Below are positions 53,366 to 63,190 of a stretch of 64,000 bases of DNA, piece after piece. Made by a program: the position numbers and the translations under genes. The stretch is from Prevotella melaninogenica (lineage in GTDB: Bacteria > Bacteroidota > Bacteroidia > Bacteroidales > Bacteroidaceae). The notes below the pieces were generated by a model, which had not been told where the DNA came from, did not search any database, and worked only from the letters and a program-made list of their open reading frames with translations. Location of the stretch: the NCBI RefSeq assembly GCF_018127925.1, contig NZ_CP072348.1:1284001-1348000 (forward strand), read 5' to 3'. Positions within the stretch are counted from its first letter, which is position 1; each line of letters begins with the position of its first letter.

Positions 53366-55462
53366 CTATGAAATAGCAGCCCAGTTTATATTAGTCTTTC
53401 TTAACGCTTTAAGTCTCTCCCAGAGCATGTTATATTCTATTTTTTGACATGTTGGATCGTCGTCGATAATCTTTTGTGCCTCTTCTCGTGCCATTTGAAC
53501 AATCTGTCCATCACGTGCTATATCGGCAATTTTAAGATCGAAGGCTATACCACTTTGCTGTGTACCTTCCAGATCACCAGGTCCACGCAACTTAAGGTCG
53601 GCTTCTGCAATTTCAAAACCATCATTTGTATCGCACATAATATCAATACGTTTTCTGGTTTCCTTGGTTAGTTTGTGGTTAGTAACAAGGATACAATAAC
53701 TCTGTTCAGCACCACGACCAACACGACCACGCAGCTGATGGAGTTGAGAAAGCCCAAAACGCTGGGCATCGAGAATAACCATTACGCTGGCATTTGGTAC
53801 GTTGACCCCTACCTCTATCACTGTTGTGGCAACGAATATCTGTGTTTGTCCACTGACAAACTTCTGCATCTCGGCTTCTTTCTCCTTATCCTTCATCTTT
53901 CCATGAATCTTACTTAGCTGGAATTCAGGAAAGATATCTTGCATAGCCTCAAAGCCATCCTCAAGGTTTTTGAGGTCCATACGCTCGCTTTCCTTGATGA
54001 GTGGATAGACGATATACACTTGGCGCCCTAAGTTGATCTGCTGTCTTATACCACTATAAAGGCTCGCCATCTGGTCATCATACTTATGAATCGTCTGTAT
54101 TGGCTTACGTCCTGGTGGCAACTCGTCGATGATAGAGACATCAAGGTCGCCATAGATGGTCATCGCAAGCGTACGTGGTATAGGCGTAGCTGTCATCACC
54201 AATACGTGTGGGGGATTCTCACTCTTACTCCATAGCTTAGCGCGTTGCTCCACACCGAAGCGGTGTTGCTCGTCGACAACAGCCATACCGAGGTGCTGGA
54301 ACTGCACTTTATCCTCTATAATGGCGTGCGTTCCTACAACAATATTAATAGAACCGTCGATGAGTCCATCTAATACTTCTTGTCGTTTCTTGCCCTTCAC
54401 GATACCCGTCAACAGTTCTACACGCAAGTTCATTCCCTTGAGAAATTCCTTAATCGTCTGGAGATGTTGTTCTGCAAGTATCTCCGTAGGTGCCATCATA
54501 CAAGCCTGATAGCCGTTGTCGATAGCAATAAGCATAGACATCAGCGCTACAAGGGTCTTTCCTGAGCCTACATCGCCCTGTAACAAACGGTTCATCTGTC
54601 GTCCGCTTGCCATGTCTGCACGTATCTCATGCATCACTCTTTTCTGCGCTCCAGTAAGTTCAAAAGGCAGGTTATGGGAGTAGAACCAATTAAACTGTGC
54701 TCCAATCCTATTGAATATATAGCCTCGGTATTTGCGACGATGGTCGCTGGCATAGCGAAGAATGTTAAGTTGTACGTAGAAGAGTTCTTCAAACTTCAGA
54801 CGTACACGGGCGCGCTGAGTGTCATCAACCGACTTTGGATAATGAATCTTGCGCATAGCAGCATCCCGTGAGATGAGATGCAAATGGGTTGTAATGAAGG
54901 GTGGGAGTGTCTCTTCTAAAGGTTCAGTAAGCTTACTAATCAACATCTTTGTCAGTTTCTCCACAGCACGTGAAGTGATACCAGCCTTCTTCATCTTCTC
55001 TGTTGTGACATAGAAGGGTTGCATACCCATGTCATTGAGCTGCAACTGAGAAGCATCATCAATGTCAGGATGCGTAAACTGAAACCTACCATTAAAGAAG
55101 GTAGGCTTGCCAAAGATAATATATTCCTTGTTTACTTGATAGTTCTGATAGATATACTTCGTACCATTAAACCATACGATATCACAGATACCATGTCCAT
55201 CGGTGAAGTGTGCAACGATACGTTTCTTACGTTTTCCCATCTCAGTTTCCTCAAAACTGAGGATTCTTCCTTTGATTTGCACAAACGGCATATCTTGTGA
55301 AAGCTCTGAAATAAGATATAACTTTGTACGGTCAACATATTTGTAAGGGAAGTATTCCAGTAGGTCACGATAAGTATGGATTCCAAGTTCTTTGCCCAGA
55401 ATCTCCTTACGATGTGGCCCCACACCTGGTAAATACATTATGTCTTGCGATAGTATATCCAT
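53366..55462 (-). CDS. recG: ATP-dependent DNA helicase RecG
   Basis: RecG reverses stalled forks and branches Holliday-type junctions. The 698-aa protein has the N-terminal wedge/OB domain (about 60-170), Walker A LQGDVGSGKT (about 294), the DEQH box (VVDEQHRFG, about 394), and MTATPIPRTLAM (motif III). The second helicase half includes YIVYPLIKESE, IHGKMKDKEKE, TTVIEVGVNVPNA and the final HQLRGRVGRG. Length is normal. The start at 55462 is MDILSQDIMYLPGVGPHRKE. It stands alone with speA upstream and the repeat array between. Confidence 0.96.
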   Translation of the reverse strand: MDILSQDIMYLPGVGPHRKEILGKELGIHTYRDLLEYFPYKYVDRTKLYLISELSQDMPFVQIKGRILSFEETEMGKRKKRIVAHFTDGHGICDIVWFNGTKYIYQNYQVNKEYIIFGKPTFFNGRFQFTHPDIDDASQLQLNDMGMQPFYVTTEKMKKAGITSRAVEKLTKMLISKLTEPLEETLPPFITTHLHLISRDAAMRKIHYPKSVDDTQRARVRLKFEELFYVQLNILRYASDHRRKYRGYIFNRIGAQFNWFYSHNLPFELTGAQKRVMHEIRADMASGRQMNRLLQGDVGSGKTLVALMSMLIAIDNGYQACMMAPTEILAEQHLQTIKEFLKGMNLRVELLTGIVKGKKRQEVLDGLIDGSINIVVGTHAIIEDKVQFQHLGMAVVDEQHRFGVEQRAKLWSKSENPPHVLVMTATPIPRTLAMTIYGDLDVSIIDELPPGRKPIQTIHKYDDQMASLYSGIRQQINLGRQVYIVYPLIKESERMDLKNLEDGFEAMQDIFPEFQLSKIHGKMKDKEKEAEMQKFVSGQTQIFVATTVIEVGVNVPNASVMVILDAQRFGLSQLHQLRGRVGRGAEQSYCILVTNHKLTKETRKRIDIMCDTNDGFEIAEADLKLRGPGDLEGTQQSGIAFDLKIADIARDGQIVQMAREEAQKIIDDDPTCQKIEYNMLWERLKALRKTNINWAAIS

Positions 55463-55723
55463 TAGTTTAACTCATAATACATAACTCCATACTCGTAATT
55501 GGGTTTACTTCCTTAACCCACCATTATTCGAAAGGCGTTCTCATCTCTACGTTAGAATTATGATTATTGATTGTTATTGACCTTTACTACTCTATAAACA
55601 CTTAACTGATAAGCCCTTAATTCGGCTATTCATCAACTCTCACAACCCTCTTTAAGGATACTATCATGTGTAAATAAAGCCATTATTTAGTATTCTTTCT
55701 CACGTTGAAGTCCACTTACTCTG
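55463..55723. other. Spacer between recG and array copy E
   Basis: No ORF, promoter or hairpin that I can support. Sequence is AT-rich. Confidence 0.5.
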
Positions 55724-55811
55724 AATTATTTTCATGAAAATAATTATTTATTATCATGAAGAAAAATATTTATTTTCGTGAAGAAAAATATTTATTATCA
55801 TGAAAATAATT
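55724..55811. repeat. 22-bp-period CATG palindrome array, copy E
   Basis: Four units centred at 55734.5, 55756.5, 55778.5 and 55800.5, all 22 bp apart; the third has CGTG. The ends are perfect inverse copies, AATTATTTTCATG and CATGAAAATAATT. Confidence 0.93.
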
Positions 55812-55916
55812 CGGTAAAAGTACGCTTCTTTTAGAAAGAACGAGGATAAACAGCAGGGTAGACATACCTTATAACCTACTTGAACACCATATTTTGACGC
55901 TCTGTATTAATAAACG

Positions 55917-55986
55917 TAGGGACGCACAGCACATGCGTCCGAAACGAAATGTTCATGGTTGACGCACGAGCTATGCGCCCCTACAG
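55917..55986. repeat. Inverted repeat, GTAGGGACGCAC ends
   Basis: GTAGGGACGCAC...TGCGTCC and GACGCAC...GCGCCCCTAC face each other around ATGTTCATGG. This is a REP-like word found widely in Bacteroidota intergenic DNA; a function is not evident. Confidence 0.65.
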
Positions 55987-56048
55987 ATTGTCAATGATAA
56001 TTCTATGATATAACTACAGCTACCCTACTCTTCTAAGAGAATTTTAGT

Positions 56049-57941
56049 TTACTCCAAATAGGTATAACCGTAGAGTCCGCTGCGGTAGTTACTGAGGAAC
56101 TCTTTACCCTCCTCAAGTGAAATCTTACCCTGCTTTACGCTCTTTGTCACCCATATTTCGAGTTGACGAACAAGCTTCTTTGGATTGTACTGAACATACT
56201 CCAATACCTCTTCTACCGTCTCACCATCAAAGATCTGATTGATATGATAGCTGCCATCCTTTACTGAAACATGTACGGCATTGGTATCACCAAAGAGGTT
56301 GTGCATATCACCTAAAATCTCTTGATAAGCTCCAACGAGGAAGACTCCGAGGTAATAAGGCTCATTCTTCTTCAATGCGTGGATAGGAAGAACGTGACTA
56401 CTGCGCCCCATTGCAACGAAGTTTGAAATCTTACCGTCGCTATCACAGGTGATATCCTGCAATGTAGCGTTACGTGATGGACGCTCATTGAGTCGTTGGA
56501 TTGGCATTACAGGGAAGAGTTGATCAATCGCCCAACTGTCTGGAAGAGACTGGAAGAGAGAGAAGTTACAGAAATATTTATCTGCAAGAAGCTTATCCAT
56601 ATTGCGCAACTCATCAGGCACATGCTTCATATTCTTTGCCAAATTGTTGATTTCATGACATACACTCCAATACATTGCCTCAATTTCAGCACGTGTCTTT
56701 AGGTCTACTAAGCCATGAGAGAACAACTCTAACGCCTCCTCACGAATCTGTTCAGCATCGTGCCAGTCCTCTAACATGTTACGAGAATCAAGGTTGTCCC
56801 AGATATCGTAGAGGTCTTTTACCAACTGATGGTCGGTATCCTTTGCCTCAAAATCCTCTGACATCTCAGGCAGAGAGGCAGTTTCAAGCACATCAATCAC
56901 GAGGACAGAGTGATGAGCTGAAAGACTTCTACCGCTCTCAGTAATGATGTTTGGATGTGGAATATCGTTCTTATTGGCTGCATCAACAAAGGTATAGACG
57001 CAGTCGTTGACGTACTCTTGGATGCTATAGTTGACAGAACTCTCGCTACTTGCAGAGCGAGTGCCATCGTAGTCGACACCTAAACCACCGCCACAGTCAA
57101 CGAAATCAACGTTATAACCCATCTTTCTGAGGTTCACATAATACTGTGCAGCCTCGTTGAGAGCTGTCTGAATACGACGAATCTTCGTAATCTGTGAACC
57201 GATATGGAAGTGGATAAGATGCAAACAATCGTGCAATCCCTTGTTATCAAGCGTCTCTAAAGCCTGCAAGAGTTCAGAAGAAGTAAGACCAAACTTAGAA
57301 GCGTCGCCACCACTATCAGCCCACTTACCAGAACCACTTGAAGCAAGTTTGATGCGAATACCAAGGTTTGGCTTTACATTCAACTTCTTCGCAGCACGTG
57401 CAATAAGGTCGATTTCATTGAGTTTCTCCACTACAATGAAGATACGCTTACCCATCTTCTGTGCTAACAGAGCCAGTTCAATATAGCTCTGATCCTTATA
57501 TCCGTTACAAATAATGAGCGAATCGCTCTGACACTGTACGGCAATCACAGCGTGCAACTCAGGCTTTGAGCCTGCTTCCAAGCCCAAGTTGAACTTACGT
57601 CCATGGGAGATAATCTCCTCAACTACCGGCTGCATCTGGTTTACCTTAATAGGATAGATGATGAAGTTCTCTGCTTTGAAGTCATATTCCTTCCTTGCTT
57701 TCTCAAAGCAAGAGGATGTTTTCTCGATACGGTTATCGAGAATATCCGGGAAACGGAGCAACACTGGAGGTGTCACATCACGCAGGGCGAGTTCGTCCAT
57801 AACGTCACGTAAGTCAACTTGTGTATTGTCCTTACAAGGTGTTACATACACATCACCCGATTCGTTAATACCAAAGTAAGATGTACCCCACCCTGAGATG
57901 TTGTACAACTCTTGAGAATCTTCAATCGTCCACTTTTTCAT
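56049..57941 (-). CDS. speA: Biosynthetic arginine decarboxylase
   Basis: SpeA converts arginine to agmatine, the first step of one polyamine pathway, with PLP as cofactor. The 630-aa protein fits the large fold III decarboxylases. The PLP lysine is in IIYPIKVNQMQPVVEE (about 98), and HFHIGSQITKIRRIQ, DCGGGLGVDYDG and ITESGRSLSAHHSVLV follow (barrel half and the C-terminal sheet). It lacks a signal peptide, so it acts in the cytoplasm. It is followed downstream by array copy E, and the aroK gene lies just upstream. Confidence 0.95.
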   Translation of the reverse strand: MKKWTIEDSQELYNISGWGTSYFGINESGDVYVTPCKDNTQVDLRDVMDELALRDVTPPVLLRFPDILDNRIEKTSSCFEKARKEYDFKAENFIIYPIKVNQMQPVVEEIISHGRKFNLGLEAGSKPELHAVIAVQCQSDSLIICNGYKDQSYIELALLAQKMGKRIFIVVEKLNEIDLIARAAKKLNVKPNLGIRIKLASSGSGKWADSGGDASKFGLTSSELLQALETLDNKGLHDCLHLIHFHIGSQITKIRRIQTALNEAAQYYVNLRKMGYNVDFVDCGGGLGVDYDGTRSASSESSVNYSIQEYVNDCVYTFVDAANKNDIPHPNIITESGRSLSAHHSVLVIDVLETASLPEMSEDFEAKDTDHQLVKDLYDIWDNLDSRNMLEDWHDAEQIREEALELFSHGLVDLKTRAEIEAMYWSVCHEINNLAKNMKHVPDELRNMDKLLADKYFCNFSLFQSLPDSWAIDQLFPVMPIQRLNERPSRNATLQDITCDSDGKISNFVAMGRSSHVLPIHALKKNEPYYLGVFLVGAYQEILGDMHNLFGDTNAVHVSVKDGSYHINQIFDGETVEEVLEYVQYNPKKLVRQLEIWVTKSVKQGKISLEEGKEFLSNYRSGLYGYTYLE

Positions 57942-58029
57942 TTCTATTCTTCTGTCCCTATATATAATCTTGAATTAATCAATTATTTGCTTTGAGCATT
58001 TGGTTTCTAACTATCTATTAATAGCTATT

Positions 58030-58605
58030 TTATTTCTGTATGTTAGTCTTATTCAACTTTAACAGCTCGCAAAGTTGATTAACCGAAATCTGTATCTTGT
58101 CGTAACTATCCATAAGACTCACGTCAAGAACGTGCTTTGCCTTTGTGTAAAAAGATTCGCGATGCTTCAATTGTTCGCGAATAAACAGGTTTACTTCATC
58201 AGCTGTCTTATTGAGTAAGAGGGGTCGTACCGACTTCCCCATCAGCAGATGCTTGTACAGAACATCAGTCTCTGCTTTCAAATAAACCGTCTCAGCCTGT
58301 CCATTCATATACTCCATATTATCAAAGAAACATGGAGTTCCACCCCCACAAGAGATAATGACATTCTCAAATTCAGCCACTTCGTGAAGCATTGACTGCT
58401 CTATCATACGGAAGCCTTCCTCTCCCCTTTCATCGAAGATTTGCTTCACCGTCTTACGCATTCGGCTCTCTATGTACCAATCTAAGTCGTAGAACGGAAT
58501 GTTCAACTCCTTTGACAAGGCTCTGCCTACGGTTGTCTTGCCCGCACCCATATAACCAATGAGAATAATGCGAAGCGGTTTATATTCTTCTGTATGCTCT
58601 GTCAT
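58030..58605 (-). CDS. aroK: Shikimate kinase
   Basis: Phosphorylates shikimate in aromatic amino acid synthesis. The 191-aa form starts MTEHTEEYKPLRIILIGY at 58605; an upstream in-frame ATG at 58647 is open but less likely. The P-loop is GYMGAGKTTVG (about 17-27), DLDWYIESRM binds shikimate, CGGGTPCF (about 84-91) is the third motif, and KSVRPLLL the lid. Length is slightly more than the usual ~175. It lies 52 bp from topA on the same strand, so they may share an mRNA. Confidence 0.9.
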   Translation of the reverse strand: MTEHTEEYKPLRIILIGYMGAGKTTVGRALSKELNIPFYDLDWYIESRMRKTVKQIFDERGEEGFRMIEQSMLHEVAEFENVIISCGGGTPCFFDNMEYMNGQAETVYLKAETDVLYKHLLMGKSVRPLLLNKTADEVNLFIREQLKHRESFYTKAKHVLDVSLMDSYDKIQISVNQLCELLKLNKTNIQK

Positions 58606-58699
58606 ACTCACGATATATTTATCATCCACCCAATAGTCTGTTATCATCAGACTACGTGGTGGATGTCTTCCTTTCCCTTATAGGTGAGTCTATATTCAC

Positions 58700-61036
58700 T
58701 TACTTCTTACGCTTTGGTTCCGGAGCATTCTTTACAATGTCCATACACTGCTCATAAGTAAGCTCAGCAGCCTTATCATGAAGGTTTTTTGGCATACGGT
58801 AATTCTTACCATCATAAGCGATATAAGGACCATAACGACCATTCATCACCTCCATCTTAGCATCTTCCTCGAAGGTCTTTAAGTGACGCTGTGCATCCTG
58901 CAGACGCTTCTTTTGAATAAGATTGATAGCCGCATCAAGACTGATCGTGAGTGGATCTTCCTCCTTTGGCAGTGATGTGTACTTCTTATCATGAAGCACA
59001 TAAGGACCAAATCGACCTGCGCCAATTACGACATCTGTACCCTCAAACTGTCCAAGGTTACGTGGTAACTTAAACAATTCCAAAGCCTCATCAAGGGTAA
59101 TGGCTTCCATACTCTTATCAGATGGGAGCTGTGAGAAGCGTGGTTTGTCCTCATCGTCAGCACTACCAATCTGTACCACAGGACCGAAACGACCAATCTT
59201 TACGAACACAGGTTTGCCTGTTGCAGGGTCAAGACCAAGTTCGCGTTCACCAGCCTTATGCTCAGAACGGGCATTCATCACCTTCTCCACCTCTGGTTCA
59301 AAGCCTTGATAGAAGGTCTTCATCTCCTTATTCCACTCTGCTTTTCCCTCTGCAATCTTATCAAACTCCTGTTCAACCTTAGCGGTGAAGTTGTAGTCCA
59401 TGATGTCAGGGAAGTTATTCATAAGGAAGTCATTTACTACGATACCGATGTCGGTTGGGATAAGTTTACCCTTATCAGCACCTGCCATCTCCTTCTTTGT
59501 CTTAGAGCTAATCTTCAAACCAAGCAATGAGTCAACTGCATACTTACGTTCTTCACCCTTGCGATCTCCCTTCTGCACGTATTCACGCTGCTGAATCGTT
59601 GAGATTGTTGGGGCGTAAGTTGAAGGGCGACCAATACCGAGTTCTTCGAGTTTACGCACAAGACTTGCTTCCGTATAGCGGTTTGGCCCCTGTGAATAAC
59701 GCTCTGTTGACACGATTTCACGACGTTCCAACTCTTCGCCTTCATGCATTACTGGGAGTGCATGTGAGAACTCCTCACTGTTTTCGTCATCGTCAGTTGA
59801 CTCGTGATATACCTTCAAGAAACCTTCGAAAGCCACTACCTCACCATTCGCAATAAACTGTAAATCGCTGGTATTCTTGGCTTCTTCTGACTCAAGTGAT
59901 ATATTCACTGTGGTCTTTTCTATCTTAGCATCCGCCATCTGTGATGCAATCGTACGTTTCCAAATAAGGTCATACAGACGCTTTTCCTGGCTTGTTCCTT
60001 CGATAGAAACATTATCGATATAAGTTGGACGGATAGCCTCGTGCGCTTCTTGAGCACCCTTACTATGCGTCTGATACTTTCTTACTTTACCATAATCTTC
60101 GCCATAGAGTCGCTCTATCTCTGTCTTACAACCCTCAACCGCCAATGCTGAAAGATTCACACTATCAGTACGCATGTAAGTAATACGACCTGCCTCGTAT
60201 AATCTTTGGGCAACCATCATCGTCTGACTTACCGTAAATCCGAGTTTTCTTGCAGCTTCCTGCTGGAGGGTTGAGGTGGTAAATGGAGGAGCTGGCGTAC
60301 GCTTCAAAGGCTTCTTAGCAATCGATGAAACCTTGAATTTTGAAGTCTTACACAGTTCAAGGAACGCTAATGCTTCCTCATGTGTCTTAAAACGCTTGCT
60401 CAACTCTGCCTTCACTTCATTCTTTGAACCGTCCTCACTGGTCACAGCAAAGACTGCATTCAAGCGGTAGTAAGGCTCTGAATTGAAGTTTTGTATCTCA
60501 CGTTCACGCTCAACAATCAATCTAACGGCTACGCTCTGCACACGTCCTGCACTCAAAGCAGGCTTTACTTTGCGCCACAACACTGGTGAAAGACGGAAGC
60601 CAACCAAGCGGTCGAGTACACGACGAGCCTGCTGTGCGTTCACAAGATTCATATCCAAACGACGTGGTGACTCGATAGCTTTCAATATAGCTGGCTTGGT
60701 AATCTCATGGAAAACAATACGATTCGTTTTATCCTCATCCAATCCCAAAACCTCGCAAAGGTGCCAGCTGATAGCCTCTCCCTCACGGTCCTCATCGGAA
60801 GCTAACCAAACCTTATCGGCAGCTTTTGCACTCTTCTTCAGTTCACTGACTACTTTCTTCTTCTCATCAGGGATTTCGTAGTCAGGATTTAACGTGTCAA
60901 GGTCAATGCTAAGTTCCTTTTTCTTCAAGTCACGGATATGTCCATAAGATGACATCACCTTATAATCCTTACCGAGAAACTTCTCTATGGTCTTAGCCTT
61001 TGCCGGGCTCTCTACTATTACCAAGTTTTCTTGCAT
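58700..61036 (-). CDS. topA: DNA topoisomerase I
   Basis: TopA relaxes negative supercoils. The ~778-aa protein has the toprim domain (IVESPAKAKTIEKFLG, about 7-22; DEDREGEAISWH), the DNA-gate domains, and the active-site Tyr in ITYMRTDSVNLS (about 300). The C-terminus lacks the Cys-rich zinc ribbons of E. coli. Instead it has repeated GRFGPVVQIG, GRFGPYVLHD and GRYGPYIAYDG motifs, as in many other bacterial type IA enzymes. I use the start MQENLVIVESPAKA at 61036. Confidence 0.95.
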   Translation of the reverse strand: MQENLVIVESPAKAKTIEKFLGKDYKVMSSYGHIRDLKKKELSIDLDTLNPDYEIPDEKKKVVSELKKSAKAADKVWLASDEDREGEAISWHLCEVLGLDEDKTNRIVFHEITKPAILKAIESPRRLDMNLVNAQQARRVLDRLVGFRLSPVLWRKVKPALSAGRVQSVAVRLIVEREREIQNFNSEPYYRLNAVFAVTSEDGSKNEVKAELSKRFKTHEEALAFLELCKTSKFKVSSIAKKPLKRTPAPPFTTSTLQQEAARKLGFTVSQTMMVAQRLYEAGRITYMRTDSVNLSALAVEGCKTEIERLYGEDYGKVRKYQTHSKGAQEAHEAIRPTYIDNVSIEGTSQEKRLYDLIWKRTIASQMADAKIEKTTVNISLESEEAKNTSDLQFIANGEVVAFEGFLKVYHESTDDDENSEEFSHALPVMHEGEELERREIVSTERYSQGPNRYTEASLVRKLEELGIGRPSTYAPTISTIQQREYVQKGDRKGEERKYAVDSLLGLKISSKTKKEMAGADKGKLIPTDIGIVVNDFLMNNFPDIMDYNFTAKVEQEFDKIAEGKAEWNKEMKTFYQGFEPEVEKVMNARSEHKAGERELGLDPATGKPVFVKIGRFGPVVQIGSADDEDKPRFSQLPSDKSMEAITLDEALELFKLPRNLGQFEGTDVVIGAGRFGPYVLHDKKYTSLPKEEDPLTISLDAAINLIQKKRLQDAQRHLKTFEEDAKMEVMNGRYGPYIAYDGKNYRMPKNLHDKAAELTYEQCMDIVKNAPEPKRKK

Positions 61037-61114
61037 AATCAATCTTGTACATTTTTTCAAGGACGCAAAAGTACTTAAACTTTTTGCTTACACCTTATAT
61101 AATAGGCAAAATTT

Positions 61115-61651
61115 CTACTTTTTTAAGTTTTTCGACTCCATTTGCAGGAAATCATATAGTGCCTGACGGATAGAACGGAGCCCAAACTGCTCTGTGTGAA
61201 CCTCTGACAAAGGGAGCCACATTGCCTCTTCTACATCGTCAGCAGCCTTTAATACAGTCTCATCCTCCACCTTACAAACAAAAAAGGCGTCAAGTGTAGG
61301 AACATCAAAATCGCTGTAACGATACTTATTCGGAAGTGAACAGAAGTAACGTTTTTCCTTGACAGTCAGGTTGGTTTCCTCTTTCACCTCACGTATCAGT
61401 GCCTCGCCTATCGTCTCTCCAATATCACAAAAACCTCCAGGAAGGTCCAATGTTCCACGTCCGGGCTCAAATTTCCTACGTGTAACAAGCAGTTCTCCTT
61501 GCTCATTCAGAATAAATGCTGCTACTGCAGAACTTGGATTTAAGAAATACTCAAAGCCACAGCTCTCGCAGCGTTTGCTTTTTTCATTCTGTTCAACAAA
61601 GTGTTTACTTCCACATACGGGGCAATACCGAAATTTATCTAATACGTGCAT
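61115..61651 (-). CDS. Nudix hydrolase with N-terminal zinc ribbon
   Basis: A 178-aa protein with a zinc ribbon (CPVCGSKHF and CESCGFEYF, about 10-36) and a Nudix box (GGFCDIGETIGEALIREVKEETNLTV, about 70-96, matching GX5EX7REUXEEXGU). Such ribbon-Nudix proteins hydrolyse nucleotide diphosphate derivatives such as NADH or ADP-ribose in the cytoplasm; the exact substrate is unclear. It has its own promoter region and stands apart from topA. Confidence 0.88.
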   Translation of the reverse strand: MHVLDKFRYCPVCGSKHFVEQNEKSKRCESCGFEYFLNPSSAVAAFILNEQGELLVTRRKFEPGRGTLDLPGGFCDIGETIGEALIREVKEETNLTVKEKRYFCSLPNKYRYSDFDVPTLDAFFVCKVEDETVLKAADDVEEAMWLPLSEVHTEQFGLRSIRQALYDFLQMESKNLKK

Positions 61652-61978
61652 CTTGAGATTGTATATTGTTCTTGAACATTGATGTAACCATTTAAAAAGC
61701 TAACTAAAAGGCAGTTGTTAACGGTCATACGAAATTATTAAAATTCGTTTATACTCTATACCTTTTATTATTTCTGCTTGCAAATATACTAAAAACTCTA
61801 AACATCTACTATTGAAATCGTATCTTTTTGTTAACTTTGCAACTACATGTTCAAAATCACACGATTTATTCCTCTTCTTATTACAGTAACGTGTTGTTTT
61901 CTGTAAATCAATTATCTACCCAAATATCGTAGAAAAAGAGAGGGGATAAACGAACAAAACAAATAAACTGAGAATAGA
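61652..61978. other. Gap upstream of the esterase gene
   Basis: TAACTTTG at 61832-61839 fits the -7 consensus, with TTGA at about 17 bp instead of 19; a long leader (about 130 nt) follows. On the minus side the Nudix promoter must lie within 61652-61780. No ORF is supported. Confidence 0.55.
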
Positions 61979-62803
61979 ATGAATTTAAAAAAACTTTTCC
62001 TCGTAATGGGGTTGGCCACTGCCACTATGACAATGTCGGCTCAAAGTGTCTTCGACGTTAAACTTTATAATGGACGTCCACCTTACGATAACGGTGATCC
62101 AAACGACTCTGCCAAGGTTCGCGTATTCCTTCCTATGGAGAAACAAGCTACTGGCCGTGCCGTAGTTATCTGTCCAGGTGGTGCATACGAGACGCTTTCT
62201 ATGGAGAAAGAGGGCTACGACTGGGGCGAATTCTTCCAGAATCAAGGTATTGCAGCAATCGTTTTGAAGTATCGCATGCCACATGGTCAGCCAGAAGTTC
62301 CTGTGTCTGACGCTGAACAGGCTATGAAACTTGTACGCTTGAATGCAACAAGTTGGAAGATTAACCGTAATGATGTTGGTATCATGGGATTCTCTGCTGG
62401 TGGCCACCTCGCTGCAACTATCGCAACAAGAAGTCAGGGTGAGGCAAAGCCTAACTTCCAAATTCTCTTCTATCCAGTTATCTCAATGATGGAAGGTTAC
62501 GGACACGACAGAAGTCGTCAGAACTTCCTTGGTAAAAATCCAAGCAAGCGTGACGAGAAGAAATACAGTGCTGACATGAACGTAAGCCGTGTTACTCCAC
62601 GCACTTTCATAGCACTCAGCGACGACGACGATACTGTTCCACCAGCTAATGGTGTAAACTTCTACACCGAGTTGTACCGCAATGACGTTCGTGGTTCTCT
62701 CCACGTTTATCCTGGTGGCGGCCATGGTTGGGGCAGCAAGATTGGCTTCCGCTACCATGAGGAAATGATGATGGACTTGAAGGCATGGTTGAAGAGCTTC
62801 TAA
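61979..62803 (+). CDS. Exported esterase, alpha/beta hydrolase
   Basis: A 274-aa exported hydrolase (MNLKKLFLVMGLATATMTMSAQ). The sequence fits the acetylxylan-esterase/BD-FAE type: oxyanion region CPGGAYETLS, nucleophile elbow GFSAGGHLA (about 137-145), an acid in SDDDDTVPP and His in GGHGWG (about 252). Such enzymes remove acetyl or other acyl groups from carbohydrates or short esters. The substrate is not evident, and no polysaccharide genes are beside it. A terminator follows. Confidence 0.88.
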   Translation: MNLKKLFLVMGLATATMTMSAQSVFDVKLYNGRPPYDNGDPNDSAKVRVFLPMEKQATGRAVVICPGGAYETLSMEKEGYDWGEFFQNQGIAAIVLKYRMPHGQPEVPVSDAEQAMKLVRLNATSWKINRNDVGIMGFSAGGHLAATIATRSQGEAKPNFQILFYPVISMMEGYGHDRSRQNFLGKNPSKRDEKKYSADMNVSRVTPRTFIALSDDDDTVPPANGVNFYTELYRNDVRGSLHVYPGGGHGWGSKIGFRYHEEMMMDLKAWLKSF

Positions 62804-62882
62804 AGCTGCTCTAACCTTATCCTTCACAAAGGTAAAATCTATTTAACTCATTGGTCTCTGAACTATTTACCTACTATATAAC

Positions 62883-62912
62883 AAAGGGATGCACAGGCTG
62901 TGCATCCTTTTT
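62883..62912 (+). terminator. Terminator after the esterase gene
   Basis: AAAGGGATGCACAG and its complement with a 2-nt loop, then TTTTTCTTT. Confidence 0.88.
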
Positions 62913-62945
62913 CTTTGCCATTAATTTCTCCTCTGAAGGTGATAG

Positions 62946-63074
62946 ATACTCAATGTGCTAACGCTCCGCACATATGGTGCTAAGCCTCCGCACCATTGGT
63001 GCTAATGCTCCGCACATCAGGTGCTAAGCATTCGCACTATTGGTCTTAGCCCTCCGCACCATTGGTGCGGAGCA
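62946..63074. repeat. 22-bp-period CCATTGG palindrome array, copy e (5-6 units)
   Basis: Units centred at 62974, 62996, 63018, 63040 and 63062 are exactly 22 bp apart: GCACATATGGTGC, GCACCATTGGTGC twice, GCACATCAGGTGC and GCACTATTGGTCT. A half unit lies at 62952. The ends GCTCCGCAC and GTGCGGAGC are inverse. Confidence 0.94.
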
Positions 63075-63190
63075 TTCCTCCCCCCCTAATTCACGGCTAA
63101 AAAGAAGGCTTCCACAGGCTACATACACCTTAATTCCTATGACACAGCAATAAAGGCGTTTGCATTTTCTCCTCCAATAGCTACAAATCA

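Noticed and set aside
55917-55986. The GTAGGGACGCAC inverted repeat as a novel element
   Set aside because: Words of this type are common between genes in many bacteria of this phylum; only one copy is in this window, so nothing new can be said.
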